From: JAOZHU01 sp964632845
Lineage (GTDB): Archaea; Thermoproteota; Bathyarchaeia; Bathyarchaeales; Bathycorpusculaceae
Assembly (NCBI GenBank): GCA_964632845.1
Contig: CAZWDU010000002.1
Span: 141,804-205,803, forward strand
Direction: 5' to 3'
DNA: 64,000 nt
The notes under the pieces are model-generated. The model worked only from the letters and a program-made list of their open reading frames with translations. It did not search any database and was not told the origin of the DNA. Shown in pieces: positions 33,273 through 40,570 of the stretch. Numbering within the stretch: the stretch's first letter is position 1; the number at the start of each line of letters is the position of its first letter. The translations under genes and the position numbers were made by a program.

Positions 33273-33578
33273 GTGGACTTCATCCTCTACCCCCTTGCTC
33301 TGCTCCTCGTAATCATACTGGTCTTCATAGCCGTAGCAGTGAAAGTCAGCCTTTCAAAACCCAGAACAGTCAAATCCTACTACCGCGCGGGACGGCAAGT
33401 GTACGTTCCCGGCGAATTCAGCAGCCAGATGGAGCTTGACTTGAGGCTGCCCTACAGAAGATTCAAACAACTCTATCCAAACAGCAAAATATCGTACAAA
33501 GAGTACAAACAACTCCAGACGCAGCGGGCTTTTAGGCGTTCGATGAGTTCACAGGACAACAAAAGAATGGTCAGATAA
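33273..33578 (+). CDS. Small membrane protein in the NfeD-SPFH operon
   Basis: 101 residues, start GTG 33273 with GGGGGAG seven bases before. One N-terminal membrane helix (PLALLLVIILVFIAVAVKVSL), then a basic soluble part rich in Arg, Tyr and Lys (DLRLPYRRFKQLYPNSKISY). Not recognised. It lies 14 bases after the SPFH gene, so it may be a third component of the same membrane scaffold. Confidence 0.65.
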   Translation: MDFILYPLALLLVIILVFIAVAVKVSLSKPRTVKSYYRAGRQVYVPGEFSSQMELDLRLPYRRFKQLYPNSKISYKEYKQLQTQRAFRRSMSSQDNKRMVR

Positions 33579-33748
33579 CGCTAGCGGCAATCAACAATTC
33601 CCCTTTTTATTCGCGTCTCTGAAGTGTAGCCCCCTCCCTTTTAAATAGAGAAAGGCCTGATGCCGCAACTGTTTAGCGGTGGCCTCGGCGTTGGCTGGGG
33701 ATGATCTTCTGAAAACAAAAAATGAAAGGGTTGAGAGAAATGGTTTGT
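33579..33748. other. Convergent spacer with C-rich motif and hairpin
   Basis: Between two convergent units. GCCCCCTCCCTTTTAAATA (33630-33648) resembles the C-rich block before the YHS promoter. It is followed by a foldable segment GGCC-CCGC...GCGG-GGCC (33654-33684). No C/D-box or tRNA signature was confirmed. Confidence 0.35.
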
Positions 33749-34912
33749 TTACAAGAGGTGTCTTGCTATGCTTACCAGTCGTGGTTTTCTCATCAAAACC
33801 TTAGCCAAGACGGAAAGTTTGGCGCCGCGGGCAAACTCAATTATGTCTTCTGGCTTAAGCGTATCAACCAAGTCGTTCAAGTCACCGTCAGATAGCTTCT
33901 CCAGAGTCTCCCTTAGCTTTTCCACTTTTTTCAGGTGGTCGCCTCTTTCCTTCCACCAAGCATCATTAAACTTCGACAGCGCCTTCTTTGAAACATCATT
34001 CTTCCGCAAACACTCGGCTATGGTGTCAGCTGCTATTTGACCAGACATGACTGCTTCCTTGATGCCTCCGCCGTGAATAGGATTAACGTGGTTCGCTGCT
34101 TCTCCGCAGAGCACGAAGCCGTTGGCAACCATGTCCTTCACCATTCCGCCGACGGGAACACAGCCAGCGTTTACCTCCAAAATTGAGCCTTTGCTTATTT
34201 CTGGATGCAACTTCAGGAATTCGTTCATGTAGAATACTGGCTTCTTTTCCTGCGGAATAATGCCAAGTCCAACATTTGCTTTGTGTTCGCCTTTCGGGAA
34301 AATCCACACGTAACCTCTCGGCGCTAGCACGCTGGATAGGTATATGTGGATGAGGTCAGAAACCATGTCAACATTCGTCATTTCATATTGAATGCAGGAG
34401 TCGACCAAATTGATCTTTGAATAGACGCCTAAAGCCTGAGTTCTCAGCGGAGAATCCGCACCAACGGCGCAGACCACGACTTTGGCTTTTTCCTCAAACT
34501 CATTCCCCAAGAACTCGCCCTTAACACCCGTGAAATAGCCATTGCCATCTTTGATTAAGCCTGAAATGAACGTGTTAGCCTGCACTGCTGCTCCAGCTTT
34601 AACAGCTTCTTCAGCAAGCCACTTGTCAAACACTTTCCGTTCAAGCACAAAACCGCCTTCGGATAATATCGCATCCAAATATCTGCCGTCAGGTGCGTAC
34701 AGTCTTGCGCCTCTGATTTTTCGTGCAATGCACCTGTCAGGAATTTTCCCTACGAACTGCTGGGATGCTTCGCTTAAGCCTTCCCCGCAACGCTTTGGTG
34801 CGCCTATTTCAGCACGTTTGTCGTAGACTTTGACGGAGAATCCGTTCTCGGCAAGTCTCCTAGCGCAGGCAGTTCCCGCCGGTCCCGCGCCGATTATTAT
34901 GGCGTCTATCAT
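33749..34912 (-). CDS. Geranylgeranyl reductase family flavoprotein
   Basis: 387 residues. FAD motif IIGAGPAGTACARRLAENG, CGEGLSEAS, GYVWIFPKGEHKANVGLG and the second FAD segment LCGEAANHVNPIHGGGI are those of archaeal digeranylgeranylglycerophospholipid reductases, which saturate the isoprenoid chains of membrane lipids. It overlaps a small ferredoxin gene by 4 bases; such reductases need low-potential electrons, so the ferredoxin is the likely donor. Other isoprenoid substrates (quinones) cannot be excluded. Confidence 0.9.
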   Translation of the reverse strand: MIDAIIIGAGPAGTACARRLAENGFSVKVYDKRAEIGAPKRCGEGLSEASQQFVGKIPDRCIARKIRGARLYAPDGRYLDAILSEGGFVLERKVFDKWLAEEAVKAGAAVQANTFISGLIKDGNGYFTGVKGEFLGNEFEEKAKVVVCAVGADSPLRTQALGVYSKINLVDSCIQYEMTNVDMVSDLIHIYLSSVLAPRGYVWIFPKGEHKANVGLGIIPQEKKPVFYMNEFLKLHPEISKGSILEVNAGCVPVGGMVKDMVANGFVLCGEAANHVNPIHGGGIKEAVMSGQIAADTIAECLRKNDVSKKALSKFNDAWWKERGDHLKKVEKLRETLEKLSDGDLNDLVDTLKPEDIIEFARGAKLSVLAKVLMRKPRLVSIARHLL

Positions 34913-35085
34913 TCTTTAGTCACCTTTATAGCCCCAACAGGGCAGAATTTTTCGCATATGCCGCATAGCGTGCACAGTTTCTCATCGTGAATTATGTTGT
35001 CTTTTAGTTCTAATGCTGCGGTTGGGCAGACGGAGATGCAGCCGCCGCAGCGGAGGCACTTGTTATTGTTTATGTTCCAAATCAT
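34909..35085 (-). CDS. Small 2[4Fe-4S] ferredoxin coupled to geranylgeranyl reductase
   Basis: 58 residues, two classical clusters: CLRCGGCISVCP and CTLCGICEKFCP. The stop overlaps the reductase start (ATGA), so both are translated together, which supports a dedicated donor-acceptor pair. ATG 35085 gives a compact ferredoxin starting MIWNINNNKC. A perfect palindrome lies 25-41 bases before the start. Confidence 0.9.
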   Translation of the reverse strand: MIWNINNNKCLRCGGCISVCPTAALELKDNIIHDEKLCTLCGICEKFCPVGAIKVTKE

Positions 35086-35109
35086 GAACTCATCAACCTG
35101 TGAACCCGC

Positions 35110-35155
35110 GATATACTTTGTATATCTTGTTGTATAAGTAAACCCTTATAAACCC
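35110..35155. promoter_or_regulatory. Shared operator and promoter between ferredoxin-reductase operon and HxlR-like regulator
   Basis: A perfect 7-bp-arm palindrome GATATACTTTGTATATC occupies 35110-35126. A symmetric TATA-like TTATAA at 35147-35152 can serve both directions: rightward transcription would start near 35178, just before the regulator gene; leftward transcription would start inside the palindrome. A protein bound there would repress the ferredoxin-reductase operon. Confidence 0.55.
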
Positions 35156-35180
35156 TGAAGTAAGCCATAACACACCAAGT

Positions 35181-35618
35181 GTGAACACAATGAGTGCACC
35201 AGTAACGTTAAGCGCTGAACTCCGCAAACTCGTAGAAGCCCGCCTAGACCAAACACTCAGAGGCATAGAGGACACGCTCACCCAAATCTTTGAAAAACAA
35301 GAAATCACCCCGAAAGAACTGAAAGCAGAACTCAAAAGCCTCGAAGACAGCTTCAACATCCTATTCCAAAAATGGAACTTGGAGCTCCTCTACACGTTGC
35401 TCCTGAAAACCACAGTAGGCTTCAGCGAATTCAAAAAAACCCTCAACATCAACTCACGCACGCTGTCTGACAAGCTGAAACTGCTTAAAACCCACGGCTA
35501 CATCAACCGAAACGTCGACGCTGGACCACCCCTAAGAGTGGAGTATGCGCTCACGCGGAAAGGAAAGAACACAGTGCTTCTTGCGTTGCCTTTGTTGTAC
35601 TACTCAAGTGCCACCTGA
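35181..35618 (+). CDS. HxlR-like winged-helix regulator with N-terminal helical extension
   Basis: 145 residues from GTG 35181 (ATG 35190 is possible). Residues 65-140 are a winged helix of HxlR type: WNLELLYTLLLKTTVGFSEF, then NSRTLSDKLKLLKTHGYINR and the wing PLRVEYALTRKGK. The first 60 residues are an extra helical, charged region (LVEARLDQTLRGIEDTLTQI) likely for dimerisation. It lacks the N-terminal Cys of redox-sensing HxlR proteins. Divergent from the ferredoxin-reductase operon with a palindrome between; probable regulator of that operon and itself. Confidence 0.75.
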   Translation: MNTMSAPVTLSAELRKLVEARLDQTLRGIEDTLTQIFEKQEITPKELKAELKSLEDSFNILFQKWNLELLYTLLLKTTVGFSEFKKTLNINSRTLSDKLKLLKTHGYINRNVDAGPPLRVEYALTRKGKNTVLLALPLLYYSSAT

Positions 35619-35640
35619 AAACATGACCTTTACGCTTTGC

Positions 35641-36132
35641 CTATTTTTTTAGGGGTAAAGTGATTTTCGTTGTTTCCTTTACAGTTTCAAAAACCATGCA
35701 CGTAAGCGTTTTCTCTAGGCCTTTAATGAGACGCAGTTTGTCGACGACAAATTTTCCGATGGCATCCACGTTCTCCGCTCTAAGCTTCACCAGCAAATCC
35801 CAGTCTCCGGTGATTATGTGCACTTCCTGCACTTCGGGGAACTTGACGATTTCCTCAGCAACTGTCCGCTGCGAAATCGGCGAATCATCCGCTTTTGCCC
35901 TGTAAGAAACAGAAGCCAAAATGAACGCTGTTGTGCCTGCACCAAGTTTTTCAGGAGCCAAAATTGCCCTGTACTCTTTTATTACGCCTAATTCTTTCAT
36001 ACGCTTGGTCTTTGCGAAAACAGTAGTTATTGGCGCATTGACTTTTTTGGCGATTTGTTTGGCGGTAAGCGTGCTGTCCGCCTGTATCAACGAGAGTATC
36101 GCCGCGTCCTTTTCATCAAGCTTAACTGACAT
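35641..36132 (-). CDS. Lrp/AsnC family transcription regulator
   Basis: 163 residues. N-terminal helix-turn-helix (LTAKQIAKKVNAPITTVFAKTKRMKELGVI, about residues 20-50) and a C-terminal RAM/ACT-like ligand and oligomerisation domain (PEVQEVHIITGDWDLLVKLRAENVD). Divergent from the archaeal asparagine synthetase; Lrp/AsnC proteins often sense amino acids and control neighbours, so aspartate/asparagine sensing is a fair hypothesis. Three palindromes lie in the shared promoter region. Confidence 0.92.
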   Translation of the reverse strand: MSVKLDEKDAAILSLIQADSTLTAKQIAKKVNAPITTVFAKTKRMKELGVIKEYRAILAPEKLGAGTTAFILASVSYRAKADDSPISQRTVAEEIVKFPEVQEVHIITGDWDLLVKLRAENVDAIGKFVVDKLRLIKGLEKTLTCMVFETVKETTKITLPLKK

Positions 36133-36135
36133 AAT

Positions 36136-36189
36136 TGTAATTATTACAGGTATTAACTATAAAAACCTATAGTTTTCGTAAAAACTACG
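36136..36189. promoter_or_regulatory. Three palindromes between Lrp regulator and asparagine synthetase
   Basis: TGTAATTATTACA at 36136-36148 starts 4 bases before the Lrp ATG; AACTATA-N6-TATAGTT at 36155-36174 overlaps the minus-strand TATA-like box (TTTTTATAG) of the Lrp gene; CGTA-N5-TACG is at 36177-36189. Positions on the TATA box and at the expected start site suit autorepression. The synthetase TATA-like box is TTTATTAA near 36209-36216. Confidence 0.5.
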
Positions 36190-36266
36190 GATTTTTTCAT
36201 AAAAAATTTATTAACCACCATGCATGCTTGTTTCTGCAATAAAACACAACCAAGAGGAAAACTCCC

Positions 36267-37253
36267 TTGAGCAAACAAGCAGTCATACTACAAAAACCCG
36301 CGCCCGTCGCGGCACCCAAACCATTAGAATCACTCTCAGAAAGCGAAATCGAAAGAAAAGCCTGCATGGGCAAAATAATGACCTACACCCTTCGAAATTT
36401 AACTGGCAAATTCTTAGACAACGGCTTCCAATGGCTACTCCCCGTAGCCTTGTCGCAGTCAACTGACCCGTTGTGGCCTGACCCAGGCGCATCCATAGAA
36501 AAACGAATTGAAGTGGACATCTACGGCAAAACAGTCCGCACAACCGCAAGCATGATAATCCACAAACTAATTGCCACCTCAACCGCCTACCCCAAAATGT
36601 TCATCCTGTCGCCGAACATACGCATAGAAAAAGCCGAACGCGCATGCACAGGCAAACACGTGTACGAGTTCACACAGCTAGATTTTGAGGCTAGAAATGC
36701 CACGTCAAAAGACATCATAAGCTTGGTAGATGATGCCGTGTGCAGCCTTGTAGCTAGCGTGAAACGCGACATGAAAACTGAATTAACCTGCTTAGGCAGA
36801 TATGATACGCTGGAAGTTCCGAAGAAACCATTCAAAATCTACGACAAGCAAGACCTAGAAAAAGAGTATGGTGCCGATTGGGAAAGTGGCGTAGCCATGG
36901 ACAACGGCGCTCCAGTGTGGGTTACCAACATACCCCGAGAATTCTATGACTACGAAGACTTTGCAACGGGCAAATGGGACAACTACGACCTGTTCCTGCC
37001 CCAATACGGAGAAGTGCTGTCAGGTGCCAAAAGAGAATGGGAATACACAAAGATACTCGCCAAAATAGAACGCGACAAAATCAACAAAGACAACTACGCC
37101 TTAGTGCTGAAGTTGGCAAAAGAAGGCAGATTGAAACCATGCGCAGGCGCAGGAATCGGCATGGAACGCATAGTCGGCTGGTTGACAGGTGCAAAACACA
37201 TAGCTGAAACGCAGCCGTTTCCGAGGGTTCCTGGAACAGTGAACGACCTGTAA
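36267..37253 (+). CDS. Archaeal asparagine synthetase (aspartyl/asparaginyl-tRNA synthetase paralogue)
   Basis: 328 residues, start TTG 36267. It is the catalytic core of a class IIb aminoacyl-tRNA synthetase without the anticodon-binding domain: motif 2 region YPKMFILSPNIRIEKAERACTGKHVYEFTQLDFEA and motif 3 GAGIGMERIVGWL. The stand-alone core matches the archaeal asparagine synthetase described in Pyrococcus, which makes asparagine from aspartate, ATP and ammonia. Motif 2 has the expected acidic EFTQLDFE but a modified Arg context. Context next to an Lrp regulator supports amino-acid metabolism. Confidence 0.85.
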   Translation: MSKQAVILQKPAPVAAPKPLESLSESEIERKACMGKIMTYTLRNLTGKFLDNGFQWLLPVALSQSTDPLWPDPGASIEKRIEVDIYGKTVRTTASMIIHKLIATSTAYPKMFILSPNIRIEKAERACTGKHVYEFTQLDFEARNATSKDIISLVDDAVCSLVASVKRDMKTELTCLGRYDTLEVPKKPFKIYDKQDLEKEYGADWESGVAMDNGAPVWVTNIPREFYDYEDFATGKWDNYDLFLPQYGEVLSGAKREWEYTKILAKIERDKINKDNYALVLKLAKEGRLKPCAGAGIGMERIVGWLTGAKHIAETQPFPRVPGTVNDL

Positions 37254-37401
37254 CCCTGCAAAAGACAACAAAGCCCTGTTTTCCCCTTCTTTTCTTGTCT
37301 TGCGCAAAGTTTATCATTCGCACGCGCAACTTACAGAGAAGAACCCGAAAACACTATAAATCATAAAATAAACTGTGTAAGAGTTTAACAAGTGAAAAAA
37401 G

Positions 37402-39282
37402 ATGAATCCGTACCTTGAAGTGCTGCGGCCAAAACTAACTAAACGTGACTACGAGAAACTAGCCGCGATAGCGCATCCCATAGTTCACGAGTTCATAGCC
37501 AAAGCCAACGACCTCTGTAACCCCAAGAACATCTTCATCTGCAGCGACGCTGCCGAAGACATCGAGCATGTCCGAAGCCAAGCACTCGCCACGGGCGAAG
37601 AAGCCCATCTGAAAATCAACGGGCACACCGTCCATTTTGACGGCATTTACGACCAAGGCAGAGACCGACAAGCCACCAAGTACCTTGTGCCTAAGGGGAT
37701 ATCCTTGAGCAAGGCGCTCAACCAAATTGACCGTCAGGAAGGCTTGTCGGAAGTGCGTGGCTTACTCCGAGACTCCATGAAAGGGCGTACGATGATTGTT
37801 CGCTTCATTTCGCTGGGTCCACCGCACTCTGTTTTCACAATTCTCGGTCTTCAATGCACGGATTCTTGGTACGTGGCGCACTCTGAAACCCTGCTGTATA
37901 GGTCTGGCTATGAAGTGTTCTTGCAGACCGGACTGGAAAAGGATTTTCTGCGTGTTTTGCACTCGGCAGGCAAACTGAACGAGAACATGGCAAGCATGGA
38001 ACACGAAAAGAAACGCATCTACATCGACCACATGGACAACACCATCTACAGCGTGAACACTCAGTACGCAGGCAACTCCGTGGGGTTCAAGAAGCTTGCT
38101 TTCCGCTTAGCCATCCGCCAAGCAAACTATGAAGGCTGGCTGGCTGAGCACATGCTGCTTATGGGCGTGCATGGTCCAAACGGTCGCAAAACGTACTTTG
38201 CTGGCGCTTTCCCCAGTGCATGCGGCAAAACTTCCACTGCGATGCTGCCCGGCGAAAGCATACTGGGCGATGACATCGCTTACATCCGCAGCATTGATTC
38301 AGTTGCGCGAGCGGTCAATGTTGAATCAGGCATATTCGGCATCATTCAGGATGTTAACCCTAAAGATGACGCTTTAATCTTCAAGGTGCTTAACACCCCT
38401 AACGAGATTATATTCTCAAACGTTCTCGTCAAGGATGGCAAGCCTTACTGGCTTGGAATGGGCTCTGAACTTCCCCGAGACGGGGTTAACTTTTCTGGGG
38501 AATGGTGGGAGGGCAAAGTGGATGAGAGCGGCGAAAAGATTCCGCCTGCCCACAAGAACGCCCGATACGCCGTAGCCCTTAAAGCATTGGATAACTGCGA
38601 CTCTGAACTGGATAATCCACAGGGAGTAGAGTTAGCGGGCATAATGTATGGCGGTCGCGACGCTAGGGCTTATGTGCCTGTCCAGCAGAGCTTCGGCTGG
38701 GAGCACGGCATAATCGCTTACGGCGCATCTTTAGAGACTGAGACGACCTTTGCGATTGTTGGCGAGGAAGGCGTGCCTGAGATTAACATGATGAGCATTC
38801 AAGACTTCATATCCATTCCCTTTGGTCAAAACATCTGCAACAACTTGGAGTTTGGGAAGAAGCTGGAGAAGACACCCGTGGTTTTCGGCGTTAACTATTT
38901 CCTGCGGGAACTGGGCAATGGGAAATTCTTGAATGACATACAAGATAAGCACGTGTGGATAAAGTGGATGGAGCTGCGCGTGAATAACGAAGTTGAAGCG
39001 TTAAAGTCGCCTACTGGTTATCTTCCCAAGTACGAGGATTTGCGGAAACTCTTCAAACAAGTGTTAGGCAAAGACTACAGCAAAAAGGATTATGACAAGC
39101 AGTTCACGATTAGGGTTCCTGAAAACTTGGCGAAAATTGAGCGAGTGCAGCGGTTCTATCAGGAAAACGTTTCTGACACGCCTCTAGAGCTTTTCGGGAT
39201 ACTGTATATGCAACGTGAACGATTGCTTGAAGCCAAGAAACGCTTTGGCGATTATATTCTGCCCGAGAGTTTTGAGGAGTAA
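37402..39282 (+). CDS. pckG: Phosphoenolpyruvate carboxykinase (GTP)
   Basis: 626 residues, converts oxaloacetate and GTP to PEP, CO2 and GDP (or the reverse, for carbon fixation). The GTP-type kinase loop FPSACGKTSTAMLPG with the reactive Cys, the metal-site region LGDDIAYIR and the guanine-site segment NWFRK-like area (here NYFLRELGNGKFL) are visible. Residues 1-200 include the substrate Arg and Tyr positions (GPPHSVFTILGLQCTDSWYVAHSE). Length is typical. Monocistronic with a promoter in the 148 bases before it. Key enzyme linking TCA intermediates and gluconeogenesis. Confidence 0.95.
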   Translation: MNPYLEVLRPKLTKRDYEKLAAIAHPIVHEFIAKANDLCNPKNIFICSDAAEDIEHVRSQALATGEEAHLKINGHTVHFDGIYDQGRDRQATKYLVPKGISLSKALNQIDRQEGLSEVRGLLRDSMKGRTMIVRFISLGPPHSVFTILGLQCTDSWYVAHSETLLYRSGYEVFLQTGLEKDFLRVLHSAGKLNENMASMEHEKKRIYIDHMDNTIYSVNTQYAGNSVGFKKLAFRLAIRQANYEGWLAEHMLLMGVHGPNGRKTYFAGAFPSACGKTSTAMLPGESILGDDIAYIRSIDSVARAVNVESGIFGIIQDVNPKDDALIFKVLNTPNEIIFSNVLVKDGKPYWLGMGSELPRDGVNFSGEWWEGKVDESGEKIPPAHKNARYAVALKALDNCDSELDNPQGVELAGIMYGGRDARAYVPVQQSFGWEHGIIAYGASLETETTFAIVGEEGVPEINMMSIQDFISIPFGQNICNNLEFGKKLEKTPVVFGVNYFLRELGNGKFLNDIQDKHVWIKWMELRVNNEVEALKSPTGYLPKYEDLRKLFKQVLGKDYSKKDYDKQFTIRVPENLAKIERVQRFYQENVSDTPLELFGILYMQRERLLEAKKRFGDYILPESFEE

Positions 39283-39452
39283 GCAGAAAATGTTTGCAGT
39301 TGAATCCAGACGCAGCTACAGCAACAAGGGCTTAACGGGCACTTGTGGATTGCGGGGTCAAATCTCAAATGTACTCTGCATATTGATTAGGGATTCATAA
39401 TTGTTAATTATTAAATGACTATCCATGAAAAACACAGAAAGGAAGTGAAAGG

Positions 39453-39713
39453 ATGATGAAAAAAGCAGCAGTCAAGAAAGTCACGCCCTTTACGGTAGAC
39501 TTGACGACGATTGAAGGCGACGGCGCGTTTCCATGCCCCAAATGCGGAACCATGATTTCGCCAGAAGACGAAAGCGAAGAAATCTACAAGATCGTTGACA
39601 CGAAAGTAGTCAATGATGAACTCGTCGAACTTGTCGTAATGTGCGGAACCTGCGGAAGCACAATAAAACTTGGTGGTTTTCAACAAACCATCGAAGGCTT
39701 AACCAACGAGTAA
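39453..39713 (+). CDS. Small zinc-ribbon protein
   Basis: 86 residues. Two Cys pairs, CPKCGTMISPE and MCGTCGSTIKLGG, about 30 residues apart form a zinc ribbon; the acidic segment between them (DESEEIYKIVDTKVVNDELV) is a beta meander. Looks like conserved archaeal hypothetical zinc-ribbon proteins; no specific role known to me. AT-rich TATA-like TTATTAAAT at about 39407-39416 precedes it. ATG 39453 and 39456 are both possible. Confidence 0.75.
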   Translation: MMKKAAVKKVTPFTVDLTTIEGDGAFPCPKCGTMISPEDESEEIYKIVDTKVVNDELVELVVMCGTCGSTIKLGGFQQTIEGLTNE

Positions 39714-39834
39714 CCGCAGCACCCCTCTTGTTCTTCCATTTTGCTACTTATGCCGCCGAGCGCTAGCCACAAGTGTGTGAGATGGAACGCGCCAGTTTTA
39801 TAGCGCAATTTTGTAGCCCCAAAAACGTATTAGA

Positions 39835-40569
39835 GTGAAGCAACCTAATACTTTCCCGAACAGACGGGGTTGTTTATTATTGAAAAACATAAAAGTAACT
39901 TTGATTGAGGAACGACAAGAAGACGCATGGTTCGACCTGAGCTTAAGGCAACTACGCGTAGGCGAAGTCCGCTTCTACAAAGTTGACGATTTGCTCACGG
40001 GCAAATGGCTCTTCAAAGTCTGCATAGACAAAGAAAACAGCAAAAACATGGTTAAAGCCATAAAATGCCCGGCGGGAATACTGTTCTCTCAACTGGAGGG
40101 CAACACAATGCTCTTCCAAAAAAGCATCAACGACGACTTATACTATGACGTTATCTCGCTAACCCGCGTAGACAAAGAAGGCAGAGTCCGCAGAGAAATC
40201 GCAAAAACCCTAGACGACGTGCCCTCTGCCATACGCGAAAACTTCGAGGTTAAACCATACGAAGAGGCAACAGGCAAAAAACTGCCCACAAACTATCTGG
40301 TAACGTTAACGAAAAGGGACAACGAAAAAGACATGGTTACCCTATTCCTGCTTCAAAGAGCTTGGACGCTGCCAATGGAAGAAAAACAGAAAACCCTGAA
40401 CCTTATGACTTTAATCAAGAAACTGGAGAAAACCAGCGTCGCAGAAATCCGCGGCATCGCAGGTGAACAGTTCGGAATCGAAAAAGAAGCCGTGGACAGC
40501 TTGTTAGTGGATTTGGAAGCGAAAGGAAAGATAAAACGGTTAGATGACGATTACGTTAAAACTTCATAG
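39835..40569 (+). CDS. Unknown protein with C-terminal winged-helix region
   Basis: 244 residues from GTG 39835; TTG 39880 is an alternative start. The first ~130 residues are a beta-rich domain (WFDLSLRQLRVGEVRFYKVDDLL, LFSQLEGNTMLFQKSI). Residues 165-240 are helical and end in a winged-helix pattern (LEKTSVAEIRGIAGEQFGIE, VDSLLVDLEAKGKIKRLDDDYV). Not recognised. It ends one base before the stop of the AAA+ gene on the opposite strand, so it is a separate unit, but is a candidate accessory factor of that pair. Confidence 0.6.
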   Translation: MKQPNTFPNRRGCLLLKNIKVTLIEERQEDAWFDLSLRQLRVGEVRFYKVDDLLTGKWLFKVCIDKENSKNMVKAIKCPAGILFSQLEGNTMLFQKSINDDLYYDVISLTRVDKEGRVRREIAKTLDDVPSAIRENFEVKPYEEATGKKLPTNYLVTLTKRDNEKDMVTLFLLQRAWTLPMEEKQKTLNLMTLIKKLEKTSVAEIRGIAGEQFGIEKEAVDSLLVDLEAKGKIKRLDDDYVKTS

Positions 40570-40570
40570 T

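Noticed and set aside
33654..33711. Possible C/D-box small RNA (TGATG and CTGA-like boxes)
   Set aside because: The spacing between the boxes does not fit a C/D guide and no D' or C' boxes of the right sequence are present.
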